Source: Paenibacillus cellulositrophicus (GTDB lineage: Bacteria > Bacillota > Bacilli > Paenibacillales > Paenibacillaceae). From it: a stretch of DNA of 64,000 nt. Below, piece after piece: positions 25,289-33,997 of this stretch (position 1 is its first letter; every line of letters begins with the position of its first letter). The translations under genes and the position numbers were made by a program. The stretch covers positions 992,001 to 1,056,000 of the forward strand of contig NZ_CP045295.1 of NCBI RefSeq assembly GCF_009363095.1, given 5' to 3'. The notes beneath the pieces were generated by a model, which did not search any database, had not been told where the DNA came from, and worked only from the letters and a program-made list of their open reading frames with translations.

Positions 25289-26257
25289 TTATCCATTCAA
25301 ACCGCCGGAAGCGGCGGTGTGCCCTGCGCCCGGCTTGTATCTGGCAAGCAGCCTGCGCTGCAATTCGCCGATCGGCACGTCGAGCTGGACGGTTTCCGAG
25401 TATGCCATGTATACCGGCAGAGCCGGCAGCATGGAACCAAAAGGGATCATTCGGATGGGATAGGCCTCCAGGTACAACTCAGGGACGTAGCATTTGGGCA
25501 CGAACGTGTATCCCTGGCCGTTGGCCACGACCCCCAGCATCATATCGCTGCTGTCCACGATTTGGAACTTGTCGGGCGTGGACCCAAACAGTCTGGACAG
25601 CACCTCCCATACATTCACATAGGTGGCAATCGGATTTTCGAACAGCACGAACATGTCATGCTTGAGCACGTCGATAAGGTCATCATCCTTGCAGATCACG
25701 CCCTGGTAGGCTTCTTCCGAACACAGCAGTACCCATTCGTCGTCCAGAAGATGCACCGGCTGCAAATGGCGGCATTCCTTCACATCATAAAACAGCCCGA
25801 TATCGATGACCCCGTACTCGATCAGATCAATGAGCAGCATGGACGAACGGGAAACATACTTACACTTCAGATCGGGGCGAATGCGCTGCAATTCGGCAAC
25901 CAGAGGGTACACGAACCTGCCGGACAGTCCGGTGTCGACGCCGATCACTATCCGGTCCATGCGGGTCACTTCGGCAAGGGAACGATCGAACTTCAGCAGA
26001 TCTGCTTTGTTCAGCATCGCAGAGGCATTGTTGAACTGGCTTACCATTTGGATCGCATAATACAGAAAATAATGCCCTTCCTGCGTCAGCTTCACTCCGT
26101 CCCACCCCCGGTCCAGCAGCTTGACTCCCATCCCCTCCTCCAGCTTGCGTATTCTCGCGCTAAGCGTAGGCTGGGTGACATGCAGCGTCTGGGCAGCCTT
26201 GGAAATGCTCTTCTCCTTGGCGATCGTTGCAAATGAATGCAGACCTTCCAGATCCAT
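25289..26257 (-). CDS. LysR-family transcriptional regulator
   Basis: A 322-residue protein with an N-terminal LysR helix-turn-helix (ISKAAQTLHVTQPTLSARIRKLEE, about 18-41) and a C-terminal substrate-binding effector domain (IGVDTGLSGRFVYPLVAELQRIRPDLK onward). The start at 26257 fits the conserved MDLEGLHSFATIAKE opening; a six-residue extension is possible. It is divergent from the isochorismatase-fold gene and lies inside the amide island. By context it probably activates the hydrolases and the Opp-type importer in response to the substrate or to nitrogen status, as AtzR does for cyanuric acid genes. Confidence 0.9.
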   Translation of the reverse strand: MDLEGLHSFATIAKEKSISKAAQTLHVTQPTLSARIRKLEEGMGVKLLDRGWDGVKLTQEGHYFLYYAIQMVSQFNNASAMLNKADLLKFDRSLAEVTRMDRIVIGVDTGLSGRFVYPLVAELQRIRPDLKCKYVSRSSMLLIDLIEYGVIDIGLFYDVKECRHLQPVHLLDDEWVLLCSEEAYQGVICKDDDLIDVLKHDMFVLFENPIATYVNVWEVLSRLFGSTPDKFQIVDSSDMMLGVVANGQGYTFVPKCYVPELYLEAYPIRMIPFGSMLPALPVYMAYSETVQLDVPIGELQRRLLARYKPGAGHTAASGGLNG

Positions 26258-26466
26258 TCCATCCCCACCTTCCATAAAAATTGGTTTTACCGATCAGCAG
26301 GTCGGAGGAATTTCCGATCGTGTAAGAATAAATAACATATATTATCCTATTTATATCATATTTCTTGTCATTCAGGGTATAAAAAAGTGCGATATCCTGT
26401 AATTGGGGTTCTAATGTTATATTATTTGACATATACACAACAACATTTATTTTGGAGGGATTTCAT

Positions 26467-27111
26467 TTGAGTACCCATGCATGGCTTCATCCGGAGGATA
26501 CCGCCCTGATCATCATCGACATGCAAAACGATTTTTGCCACGAAAACGGAGCCTGCGGCCGCGCGGGAGTCGTCGATATTCCGGCTTTCCAGGCTTGTGT
26601 GCGGCCCATCCATGACCTTACCGGTCAAGCGAGGGCTAGCGGGGTGCCGGTCATCTTCGTACAAATGACGTTGGATGCGGGCACTACCTCCCAGGCATGG
26701 GAGCTGCAGCATACGGCCAGCGGCAACCCGCTTCGGATCGTCGAGAAGGGAAGTTGGGGCACGGAGCTGTACGGGCTGGAGCCCAAGGAGGGCGATTATG
26801 TGGTGGAAAAGCATCGGTACAGCGCATTTATCGGCACCAACCTCGATTTGATGCTGCGCTCTCTGGGGTGCACATCCGTTGTCCTGACCGGCGTCCTCAC
26901 GAACGTATGCGTGGAGTCGACCGCCAGGGACGCATTCATGCTCGACTATAACGTGACGCTCGTCGAGGACGCCTGCGCCGGTTCCTCTGCCGAGGCCCAC
27001 GAAATGACCTTGTCGAACATTGCGCAGTACTTCGGGAAAGTCATGAAAGCCGGAGACGTGAAGGCGGTCTGGTCGGAATTAACGGCCGGTGTTGCTATCC
27101 TAAACGGATGA
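26467..27111 (+). CDS. Isochorismatase-family cysteine hydrolase
   Basis: A 214-residue cysteine hydrolase. The triad is visible: D18 in IIIDMQNDF, K115 in VVEKHRYSAF, and C148 in LTNVCVESTARDAF, with the usual cis-peptide region before Cys. The TTG start at 26467 sits 7 nt after GGAGGG; no ATG fits. The family includes N-carbamoylsarcosine amidase, ureidoacrylate hydrolase and biuret hydrolase, which release ammonia from ureido or amide groups. The amidase, GatC-like protein and LysR regulator nearby favour an amide or ureide substrate over isochorismate. Which one cannot be told from sequence. Confidence 0.88.
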   Translation: MSTHAWLHPEDTALIIIDMQNDFCHENGACGRAGVVDIPAFQACVRPIHDLTGQARASGVPVIFVQMTLDAGTTSQAWELQHTASGNPLRIVEKGSWGTELYGLEPKEGDYVVEKHRYSAFIGTNLDLMLRSLGCTSVVLTGVLTNVCVESTARDAFMLDYNVTLVEDACAGSSAEAHEMTLSNIAQYFGKVMKAGDVKAVWSELTAGVAILNG

Positions 27112-27162
27112 ATATCCGCTCTAAAAGGCTAAGCTGCATTTGCTTGGTTCCGCTCGATCATC

Positions 27163-27192
27163 AAAAAAAAGGGAGCCCGCCGGCTCCCTTTT
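27163..27192. terminator. Bidirectional terminator
   Basis: An 11-bp stem, AAAAGGGAGCC with GGCTCCCTTTT, and a four-base loop. It lies between the convergent isochorismatase-fold gene and the 104-residue orphan gene. Confidence 0.88.
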
Positions 27193-27217
27193 CTTCATTA
27201 ACGATTATTCTAATGCC

Positions 27218-27532
27218 TTAATTGACCAGCTCCGCCTTAAACACGCCATCCAGCGTCTCGCCGGCGTCCAGCCGTTTCTTTAACGGAACCTTCACATCTC
27301 TGGCCAGTTCCTTGAAGAACGTTTGAACATCGCATTTGACGTCGTTCAGTTGCACGTTGATGGTACCATCGGCCGTAATGTCACGGTTATCTTCAGAGGG
27401 AACCGACACGACGAGATCGTACTTTTTCATCAATGTCTTACTGTACCTCGTGAACACTTCGATCAGCTCATCGTTTTCGAAGTTCCCGATGGCATTTTTG
27501 CCTTTGTTTGTAAAAATCAGCTTCATTTCCAT
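27218..27532 (-). CDS. Hypothetical protein, 104 residues
   Basis: I do not recognise this protein. It is soluble, with mixed alpha/beta character and no signal peptide or membrane segment. It opens MEMKLIFTNKGKNAIGNF and contains a patterned middle (ITADGTINVQLNDVKCDVQTFF) and a basic segment (VPLKKRLDAGETLDG). An AAGGGGA site lies 8 nt before the ATG, a TGTTATAAT extended -10 element lies about 125 bp upstream, and a terminator follows, so it is a real single-gene unit. Function unknown. Confidence 0.7.
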   Translation of the reverse strand: MEMKLIFTNKGKNAIGNFENDELIEVFTRYSKTLMKKYDLVVSVPSEDNRDITADGTINVQLNDVKCDVQTFFKELARDVKVPLKKRLDAGETLDGVFKAELVN

Positions 27533-27656
27533 TTCTCATTCCCCTTTTCCTGTATCACCATGGTTTTATTCGGACTCGGGTTCCATTGGTCACGCGATGG
27601 TTCTAAACAAAGAAAGGGCCCACTTTATCCTGATCAATCATATCTTTGTCTTTTGT

Positions 27657-27665
27657 ATTATAACA
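27657..27665 (-). promoter_or_regulatory. Extended -10 promoter of the orphan gene
   Basis: TGTTATAAT on the minus strand is a perfect TATAAT preceded by TG at extended -10 spacing; no good -35 is seen. It would leave a leader of about 115 nt before the 104-residue gene. The rest of 27533-27778 holds nothing else recognisable apart from the terminator at 27702. Confidence 0.5.
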
Positions 27666-27701
27666 GTCTTTATACCGATTAACTAGGCGATGCCACCATT
27701 T

Positions 27702-27730
27702 ACAAAAAAAGAAAGCCCCTAAACGGGGCC
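27702..27730 (-). terminator. Terminator of the second sugar operon
   Basis: GCCCC (27715-27719) pairs with GGGGC (27725-27729). On the minus strand the stem is followed by TTTCTTTTTTTG. It lies about 50 bp after the GH2 gene. Confidence 0.7.
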
Positions 27731-27778
27731 CTCTTCACTCTTTATTTACATATTAGCCACTCTATTTTAAAAGGTGTA

Positions 27779-29530
27779 TCAACGTCCCTGCACAATCTCA
27801 CGGATCTTCTCCAGCGGAATCTTTGGCTGCCGGTCGTATGTCAGCAAACCGTTAATTTCCTGTTCGACGTCCGTCAGCTGCGTATAGCAGAAGCCCTGAA
27901 GCACGGGCGAAGCGAGAGTGCCCTGAACCACGTCGGCCAGGCGCCGTTCGAAATCTTCCTCATTCGACGCTCCGGAGTAACCCCACCCTTCCTGGTTCCC
28001 CTTCTGGAATGAGATTCCGCCGAATTCGGTAAGCAGCAGCGGCTGTCCTTCATAAGGATACCCCGGCACCAGAATCCAGCGGTTGCCCGGTTTTGCCTGA
28101 AGCGCCTGCTCCACGGTCGAATAGCGGTCTGCCAGCACTTCTTTGCGCCATTCGTAATCATGAATGGTAACCAGGTCGGTTTTGACCAGTTCCCAGCCGT
28201 CGTTAGAGATGACCGGACGTGACATGTCCAGCGATTTGGTCATGTGATACAGCGCCAGCGCATGCTGCTGCTCGGCAGGGCTCACCAATATATTCGTTAC
28301 GCCCCAGCTTTCATTGAGCGGAACCCAGGCCACGATGCAGGGATGATTATAATCCCGCTCCACCGCCTGCAGCCATTCCCGGGTGATCTGACCGGCATAG
28401 GTTTCCGTGAACCGGAATGCGTTGGCCATTTCTCCCCAGACAAGCAGGCCCAAACGGTCCGCCCAGTACAGGTAACGGGGGTCTTCGATTTTTTGATGCT
28501 TTCGGGCGCCGTTGAATCCCATTTCCTTCGTCAACTCAATGTCTTTTTTCAGCGCTTCATCGGAAGGTGCGGTCAGCAGGCCGTCCGGAAAATACCCTTG
28601 GTCCAGCACCATTTTCATATAATAAGGACGGTTATTGAGCAGCACGACGCCGTCCTCGATCGAAATTTTCCGCATGCCGAAGTAACTGGCGACGGTATCC
28701 ACCGCTTCTCCGTCAACCAGGAGCGTCAGCTCCAAGTCATACAAATTCGGGCGTTCAGGCGACCACCAGCGCCCCAAGCCATGATCGTTAAAATCGTGCA
28801 GGCGGATGCGGCGCATCTCGTCTTTCCCCGTCACCGAAAAGGTATCTTCGGAAACGACTTGCCCCGCGAAAGAAATAACCGACTTTAATTGAAGCTTGGC
28901 CCGGGTGTCCCAGCCCTGAATGAAAGCCTGCAGGGACACTTCATTCGTATCGATATCCGGCGTCAGCCGAATCCTACGGATATGGAGGTCATGCACAGGT
29001 TCGATCCATACCGTCTGCCAAATTCCCGTCGTTCTCGTATAGAAGATTCCGGCGGATTGTTCCTCCCAGTACTGCTTGCCCCGCGGAAGCGCCGCGTCCC
29101 GGCTGTAATCGACGGCTTTTACCACGATCGAGTTGTCCGCACCCTGAAGCAGGTCCGTAATATCCGCTTGAAACGGTGTATGACCGCCTTCGTGAATAGC
29201 GGCGAGCCTGCCGTTCACCCATACTTTGCATTCATAATCCACGGCACCGAAATGCAGAATCAGCCGCTTGCCTTGGTACGCTGTCGGCACCGTAAAGTTC
29301 CGATGGTACCACACGATATCATGGAACGAAGGATCTCCGATTCCGCTCAGCTTGCTCTGATAGCAAAACGGAACCTGGATGGTCCGCGAGAAGGAAGGAT
29401 GCTCGTACCATTTTTCCCTCTCGCCGGCCGCTTCGTCATCAAATTCAAAATTCCATACTCCGTTAAGGTTGAGCCAATCCGCTCTAACCAATTGTGGGCG
29501 AGGATATTCGCCGCGCAGCATCTCTGTCAT
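27779..29530 (-). CDS. GH2 glycoside hydrolase (beta-glucuronidase/galactosidase-like)
   Basis: A 583-residue cytosolic GH2 enzyme, compact like beta-glucuronidases. It has an N-terminal sugar-binding domain, an immunoglobulin-like domain and a TIM barrel. The acid/base is E407 in VPLNESWG and the nucleophile E502 in LLTEFGGI. It is clearly different from the larger beta-mannosidase at 2365-4959. AAAGGAG lies 9 nt before the ATG. It is the last gene of an operon with a sugar importer and a membrane acyltransferase-like protein. Specificity (galactoside, glucuronide, arabinoside) cannot be read from the motifs. Confidence 0.87.
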   Translation of the reverse strand: MTEMLRGEYPRPQLVRADWLNLNGVWNFEFDDEAAGEREKWYEHPSFSRTIQVPFCYQSKLSGIGDPSFHDIVWYHRNFTVPTAYQGKRLILHFGAVDYECKVWVNGRLAAIHEGGHTPFQADITDLLQGADNSIVVKAVDYSRDAALPRGKQYWEEQSAGIFYTRTTGIWQTVWIEPVHDLHIRRIRLTPDIDTNEVSLQAFIQGWDTRAKLQLKSVISFAGQVVSEDTFSVTGKDEMRRIRLHDFNDHGLGRWWSPERPNLYDLELTLLVDGEAVDTVASYFGMRKISIEDGVVLLNNRPYYMKMVLDQGYFPDGLLTAPSDEALKKDIELTKEMGFNGARKHQKIEDPRYLYWADRLGLLVWGEMANAFRFTETYAGQITREWLQAVERDYNHPCIVAWVPLNESWGVTNILVSPAEQQHALALYHMTKSLDMSRPVISNDGWELVKTDLVTIHDYEWRKEVLADRYSTVEQALQAKPGNRWILVPGYPYEGQPLLLTEFGGISFQKGNQEGWGYSGASNEEDFERRLADVVQGTLASPVLQGFCYTQLTDVEQEINGLLTYDRQPKIPLEKIREIVQGR

Positions 29531-29559
29531 TTCTCTCTACTCCTTTGAAGTAATCACAT

Positions 29560-30579
29560 TTAGCGCGTACGCTTGGTAACGATCCAGCTGCAAAATCCGC
29601 ATACGGCGAGCCATCCTGACGCGTACAGCAAGCCGCCGCCGCTTCCGACGAGAAGATCCGGCCGGCTGCTTTTTACCGTAAAAATCAGTAAATTGCTGAG
29701 CACCAGATACAAAAGCACGTTCCGCCCCATCGACTCCAGAAAGCCAAACGCGTACGGAATGCGTTCCAATACCCTGGCCAGCAAATAATAACCATATAAT
29801 ATGAAGGCAGCACCGATAATCCAGAACAATGAAGGCGGAAACCGCGAAGGAAGCTCCCCGGCATACCGCCAATTTGCCGCAAACAGTCCGGTTGCAAGCA
29901 CCGATCCGGCGAGAACGAGCCAGTCGAAGCGAATCCGGTATTTGGCGAACAAGATCCCAAGCAGGTAATACGGAAAATATTGAACAGGCGGAAACGAGGC
30001 GAAATCCCTCGTGCCGACCAATAACCCAAGCTGGGGAACATGGACCGCTCCATAAGGAAACAGCGTCCCTGCAAGCAGCAGGCCGGCCGCCAGAAAACCA
30101 AGCCACTTTCGCCCGGATAGCCAGCGCAGCGGAACGAACAGGACTAAGCCGAGGACCATCAAATACGTAAAAGACACCAGGAACTCGGACCAGCCCGGAA
30201 TATCCTTCAGCAGCATGATCGGCCGAATCGTGTCCCACTGGAGCGGCGCTCCGTCATGGAACACCCTGAACGCCGTTCCGGATACATAAAAGGCCAGCAG
30301 TGTTTTCAGCGCGGCTGCCAGCATCCGCGGGCAAGCGCTGCGAAACGGCTTGGAATAATAAGCAAGCTGCGATACATACCCGAAGCTGAACACAAACCCC
30401 GAAAAGGTGATGAGGTTGAAGAAATCGATCCAGCGGCTGATGGACGGGTATACGACCGGATCGCTGAAAAATTGCAGCGTGTGGCAGCACACCATCCCGA
30501 CGATCAGCAGTCCTTTGAACAAATCGATGGCACGCTCGCGCCGCTTCGGCTCAATCCCGGCTACGGCCGTGCCGCTCAC
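29560..30579 (-). CDS. Integral membrane acyltransferase-like protein
   Basis: A 339-residue protein with about ten hydrophobic segments. The N-terminal ERAIDLFKGLLIVGMVCCHTLQFF (about 15-38) resembles the acyltransferase 3/OpgC family, including the conserved His in the first span; the assignment is by eye. It starts with GTG overlapping the stop of the upstream permease (GTGA), so translation is coupled to the importer. Such proteins move acyl groups onto sugars across the membrane. Its place in a sugar-uptake operon is unusual. Alternatively it is an uncharacterised membrane protein of related topology. Confidence 0.65.
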   Translation of the reverse strand: MSGTAVAGIEPKRRERAIDLFKGLLIVGMVCCHTLQFFSDPVVYPSISRWIDFFNLITFSGFVFSFGYVSQLAYYSKPFRSACPRMLAAALKTLLAFYVSGTAFRVFHDGAPLQWDTIRPIMLLKDIPGWSEFLVSFTYLMVLGLVLFVPLRWLSGRKWLGFLAAGLLLAGTLFPYGAVHVPQLGLLVGTRDFASFPPVQYFPYYLLGILFAKYRIRFDWLVLAGSVLATGLFAANWRYAGELPSRFPPSLFWIIGAAFILYGYYLLARVLERIPYAFGFLESMGRNVLLYLVLSNLLIFTVKSSRPDLLVGSGGGLLYASGWLAVCGFCSWIVTKRTR

Positions 30580-31382
30580 CCTTTAATCCCCGACAGGCTG
30601 ATCCCCTTGATGATTTGCCGTTCAAAGATCACAAACAGAATAATGATCGGGATGGAAGACAGCGTGTTCACAACCATCGGCTTCACGTAATCCTCCGAGT
30701 ACTGGCTCATCAAGGTCGGAATTCCCATCGGCAGCGTAAACAGCTTGTCGTTTGTCAGCGACAGGAATGGCCAGAGGAAATTGTTCCACGAGCCGATAAA
30801 GGTCAGAATCGCCATCGACGCGAGCGCCGGGCGGGTCAGCGGCAGCATGATCACCGCGAATATTTTCCACACGCCGCCTCCATCCATCTGCACGCTCTCA
30901 ATCAGGTCGTTCGGGATGCCGTCAAAAAATCCTTTAAGCACGATAACCGCCATCGGCGAAGCCAGCGCTGTGACGATCAGCCCCTGGTACGAATTCAGCA
31001 AATGCATGTCCTTGGCGACCTGATACAGCGGAATGATGGTTGCTTCGCCGGGAACGAGAAGACCCGCCAAAATGAAAAAGAACATGATGGCTTTAAAACG
31101 GAAAGGAATTTTGGACAACGCATAAGCCGCCATAGCCGCAACTAGAACGGTCAGAACCGTGACGACGCCTGCGACGAAGAAGCTGTTCCACACCCACTGC
31201 ATCAGCTTGGTGCCGCTGATAATTTGTCCGTACACCGCGAGAGAATATGGCGGCGTAAACCAGTCGAACAAACCGGAGACCTTCATTCCTTCCTGCTTGA
31301 TCGATACGACCAGCATCCAGACCAGCGGAACCAGAAACACGCACGCCGCGATGACAGAAATGATCCGGTATACCCATTTCAT
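30576..31382 (-). CDS. Sugar ABC importer permease (MalG type)
   Basis: A 268-residue CUT1 permease with six membrane spans and the EAA-type loop (LIESVQMDGGGVWKIFAVIMLPLTRPALA, about 166-193). It ends overlapping the membrane acyltransferase gene by 4 bp and starts 3 bp after the partner permease, so the set is tightly coupled. No ATPase is encoded nearby. Confidence 0.9.
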   Translation of the reverse strand: MKWVYRIISVIAACVFLVPLVWMLVVSIKQEGMKVSGLFDWFTPPYSLAVYGQIISGTKLMQWVWNSFFVAGVVTVLTVLVAAMAAYALSKIPFRFKAIMFFFILAGLLVPGEATIIPLYQVAKDMHLLNSYQGLIVTALASPMAVIVLKGFFDGIPNDLIESVQMDGGGVWKIFAVIMLPLTRPALASMAILTFIGSWNNFLWPFLSLTNDKLFTLPMGIPTLMSQYSEDYVKPMVVNTLSSIPIIILFVIFERQIIKGISLSGIKG

Positions 31383-31385
31383 GCC

Positions 31386-32267
31386 TTAAGCCGCCTCCTT
31401 CCGGTTGTTAACGATATACTGGATAATCGACAATACGAGCAAAATCGCAAACAGCATATAGGACATCGTCGCCGCGTAACCCAGGTCATTTTTTTTGAAA
31501 CCGCTCTGGTAAATGTACTGGATGATCGGCCTTGTCGAATCCAGCGGTCCGCCGCCCGTAATGATGTAAATTTGCATGAACACTTTATAGGAAGCGATAA
31601 TTTGCAGCATCAGAATCATCCGTGTGATCGAATTCATCATCGGCAGCGTGATCCGCCAGAACATCTGCCCTTTGGCCGCGCCGTCCAGCGATGCCGCCTC
31701 ATAAATTTCGTCCGGAATTTCCTGCATGGCGGACAGATACAAAATAAAGTTGAACCCCACCGTCCACCACAGCGTCAGAGCGGCGACCGCAATCCAGGCC
31801 AGCGACGGCTCGGTGAGCCAGAAGATCTCTTTCCCTTCCGCCAGGATGCCGAGTCCATGCAGAATCCCGTTAATGAAGCCGGTATAGGGCTGGAACATAA
31901 ACAACCCCAAATACGATGCCACCGAAACCGAAAGAATGCTTGGCAGAAAAAACGCACTGCGGTACAGCTTCTGCAGCTTGGATTTCCGGTTCGCGATAAG
32001 TGCCAGCGCGATGGCCAGCACGATCATGGTCGGCGTCGTCAGAAAGACGAAAATCGTAGAATGCCATACCGCAGCCCAGAACTGGTCGTCATGAAACATG
32101 CGCTGGAAATTGTCCCACCCGACATATTTCATCTTCCGGATCAGGGTCCATTTATAAAAGCTCATCTGCGCGCCCTTAATCATCGGCCAGATCGTAAACA
32201 ACACATACACAATCAGAAAGGGCAGTAAAAAAATCAGTGCCTGCAAGTCGATCCGAAGCTTCTTCAT
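31386..32267 (-). CDS. Sugar ABC importer permease (MalF type)
   Basis: A 293-residue CUT1 permease with six membrane spans and the EAA loop IYEAASLDGAAKGQMFWRITLPMM (about 186-209). GGAAGG precedes the ATG. It forms the importer with the downstream permease and the binding lipoprotein 82 bp upstream. Confidence 0.9.
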   Translation of the reverse strand: MKKLRIDLQALIFLLPFLIVYVLFTIWPMIKGAQMSFYKWTLIRKMKYVGWDNFQRMFHDDQFWAAVWHSTIFVFLTTPTMIVLAIALALIANRKSKLQKLYRSAFFLPSILSVSVASYLGLFMFQPYTGFINGILHGLGILAEGKEIFWLTEPSLAWIAVAALTLWWTVGFNFILYLSAMQEIPDEIYEAASLDGAAKGQMFWRITLPMMNSITRMILMLQIIASYKVFMQIYIITGGGPLDSTRPIIQYIYQSGFKKNDLGYAATMSYMLFAILLVLSIIQYIVNNRKEAA

Positions 32268-32349
32268 GACTCACCTTCCTCTCCCACATCGCTCAGGCAG
32301 GCTTGGAGCCAGCCGCCCCAAACCTGTCTGATGGATCATACCCTCATGG

Positions 32350-33696
32350 TTACTCGCTTAAAACTTTACCGATCTCGGTCTGCATTTTGTCAACGGCATC
32401 CGAGCTCGACATCTTGTTGGACCAAACTTCGTTCAAATATTTAAAGAGCGCGTTATCGCGGATCTGCCAGTTCTTGTCGGAATGCTTGTTGAATTTAACT
32501 GTGCTTGCCACCGAGACATAATCGCTCCGGTACGGCATCTCTTTGAATTCCGGCTTGTCGAATACGGCCGGCTTCGAAGGGATATGGCCTGCTTTCGCCC
32601 AGATTTCTCCGTGGTCGGCGATCCAGTTGGCGAAAATCAGTGCAGCTTTGCGCTTCTCCGGATCTTCATTGCTCGTTGCCGGCAGAATGATCGTATGCGA
32701 ATCGCCCCATGTCGCTTCCTGGTCGAAAACTTTAGGGATCGGCATGGCCCCGAATTCCAGCCCTTTCGTTTTCTCCCACGTTCCGGTCGCCCACACGCCG
32801 GTCATCATGATCGCCGCATTCCCGCTCTGGAACGTTTTATAGAAATCCGGGTCGTTCTGCTTGATGAAATTGTACTTATGGTATAAGTCCTTGATATAAT
32901 CCGCGGCTTTTACAGCTTTTTCTTTGTCGATGTCGGCTGATTTCAGATCGTCGGATACGACGTCATTGCCGCCCTGCTGCGAATAAAGTGCCCACCAGAA
33001 ACGGAATGGATCATCGTTGGAGCTCGAGAGCGCAAACGGATATTTGCCTTTCGGAAGCTTCTCTTTCAGCGTTGTCAGAAACTTGATGAATCCCTCGCCC
33101 GATTGCTCCAGAACCGGCTTGCCGTCTTCGCCGAGCAGCCCTGCGTCTTTAAGCAGCTTTTTATTGTAGTACATAATAAACGGATGTGTATCGATCGGAA
33201 CCGCATAATGCTTGTCATCGTAAACGGAAGCTTCCAGAATGTTCTGGTTGAACGTGCTCCAGTCGATGTTGGCATCCTTTGCCGAATCGTCCAGCTCGGT
33301 GGCAACTCCCTGATTGATCAGGTCGGGAAGACGGGAAATATGGGAGATGCCCACATCCGGACCGTTGCCTGCGCCAACCGCTGTGATCAGCTTCGTATAA
33401 TACTCGCCCCAGACGAGCTTCGTATTTTTCACCTGAATATCGGGATGCTCTTTATTGAACTGGTCTACCATCGCCTGCATGTTATCACCGTCTCCGCCGT
33501 CAAACAGCGTCCAGAAGGAAAGATTCACTTTCTCGCCGCTGCCGCCGCCCGTATCCGTCGAAGCGCTTTCACCAGTACCGCCGGACGCATCTCCGCCTGC
33601 ACTGTCCGCCCCGCCACTGCTACCGCTGCCGCAGGCGCTGAGCAATAAGGTCAGAGACAGTAATGTGATCCACATGAAGCTGAATTTTCTTCTCAT
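32350..33696 (-). CDS. Sugar-binding lipoprotein of ABC importer
   Basis: A 448-residue family 1 solute-binding protein with lipobox LSAC (about residues 19-22), a Gly/Ser-rich linker, then the typical LSFWTLFDGGDGDNMQAMVDQFNKEHPDI opening. It is the first gene of the second sugar operon. The upstream region holds a candidate promoter and dyads, and an ArsR-type regulator lies just upstream in the same orientation. The ligand is unknown; the GH2 enzyme at the end of the operon suggests a beta-glycoside. Confidence 0.9.
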   Translation of the reverse strand: MRRKFSFMWITLLSLTLLLSACGSGSSGGADSAGGDASGGTGESASTDTGGGSGEKVNLSFWTLFDGGDGDNMQAMVDQFNKEHPDIQVKNTKLVWGEYYTKLITAVGAGNGPDVGISHISRLPDLINQGVATELDDSAKDANIDWSTFNQNILEASVYDDKHYAVPIDTHPFIMYYNKKLLKDAGLLGEDGKPVLEQSGEGFIKFLTTLKEKLPKGKYPFALSSSNDDPFRFWWALYSQQGGNDVVSDDLKSADIDKEKAVKAADYIKDLYHKYNFIKQNDPDFYKTFQSGNAAIMMTGVWATGTWEKTKGLEFGAMPIPKVFDQEATWGDSHTIILPATSNEDPEKRKAALIFANWIADHGEIWAKAGHIPSKPAVFDKPEFKEMPYRSDYVSVASTVKFNKHSDKNWQIRDNALFKYLNEVWSNKMSSSDAVDKMQTEIGKVLSE

Positions 33697-33725
33697 ACGT
33701 ACCCCCCATTTTCGTCACCGTAGTC

Positions 33726-33771
33726 GTTCTAAAGAACAACGTTATTGTTTTATTACAACTTTATTGTTCTT
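33726..33771. promoter_or_regulatory. Candidate operator dyads before the second sugar operon
   Basis: GTTCTaaAGAAC (33726-33737) is a dyad with a two-base centre, and AAGAACAA (33732-33739) is inverted as TTGTTCTT (33764-33771). They sit around and just downstream of the predicted start point. The adjacent ArsR-type regulator is the likely ligand-controlled binder (inference). Confidence 0.5.
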
Positions 33772-33779
33772 ATGGGGCT

Positions 33780-33808
33780 ATATTACGGCTAAACTTCTAT
33801 TTTGTCAA
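33780..33808 (-). promoter_or_regulatory. Candidate promoter of the second sugar operon
   Basis: On the minus strand, TTGACA (33803-33808) is followed by 17 bp and TAATAT (33780-33785). The -10 is imperfect. The predicted start is near 33773, next to the dyads. Confidence 0.5.
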
Positions 33809-33953
33809 CGCATTCATTTCATTTTTTTGTAATAAAAAATTTTGAGATGTTTATATTCTCGTGCATATCAAATTAGCTTCATCGCTTTATCAACAAGAAA
33901 AATTTGCCTTAACCACGCTCTTCTCCCATAAAAATCCACAAGCCCGGTGACAG

Positions 33954-33997
33954 AAACAAAAAAACCATTGTTACAAACTTGTTGTAACAATGGTTTT
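33954..33997 (-). terminator. Terminator of the ArsR-type regulator gene
   Basis: A perfect 16-bp stem, AAAACCATTGTTACAA (33961-33976) with its complement at 33982-33997, and a five-base loop. On the minus strand it is followed by TTTTTTTGTTTC. The upstream arm overlaps the stop codon. Confidence 0.9.
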
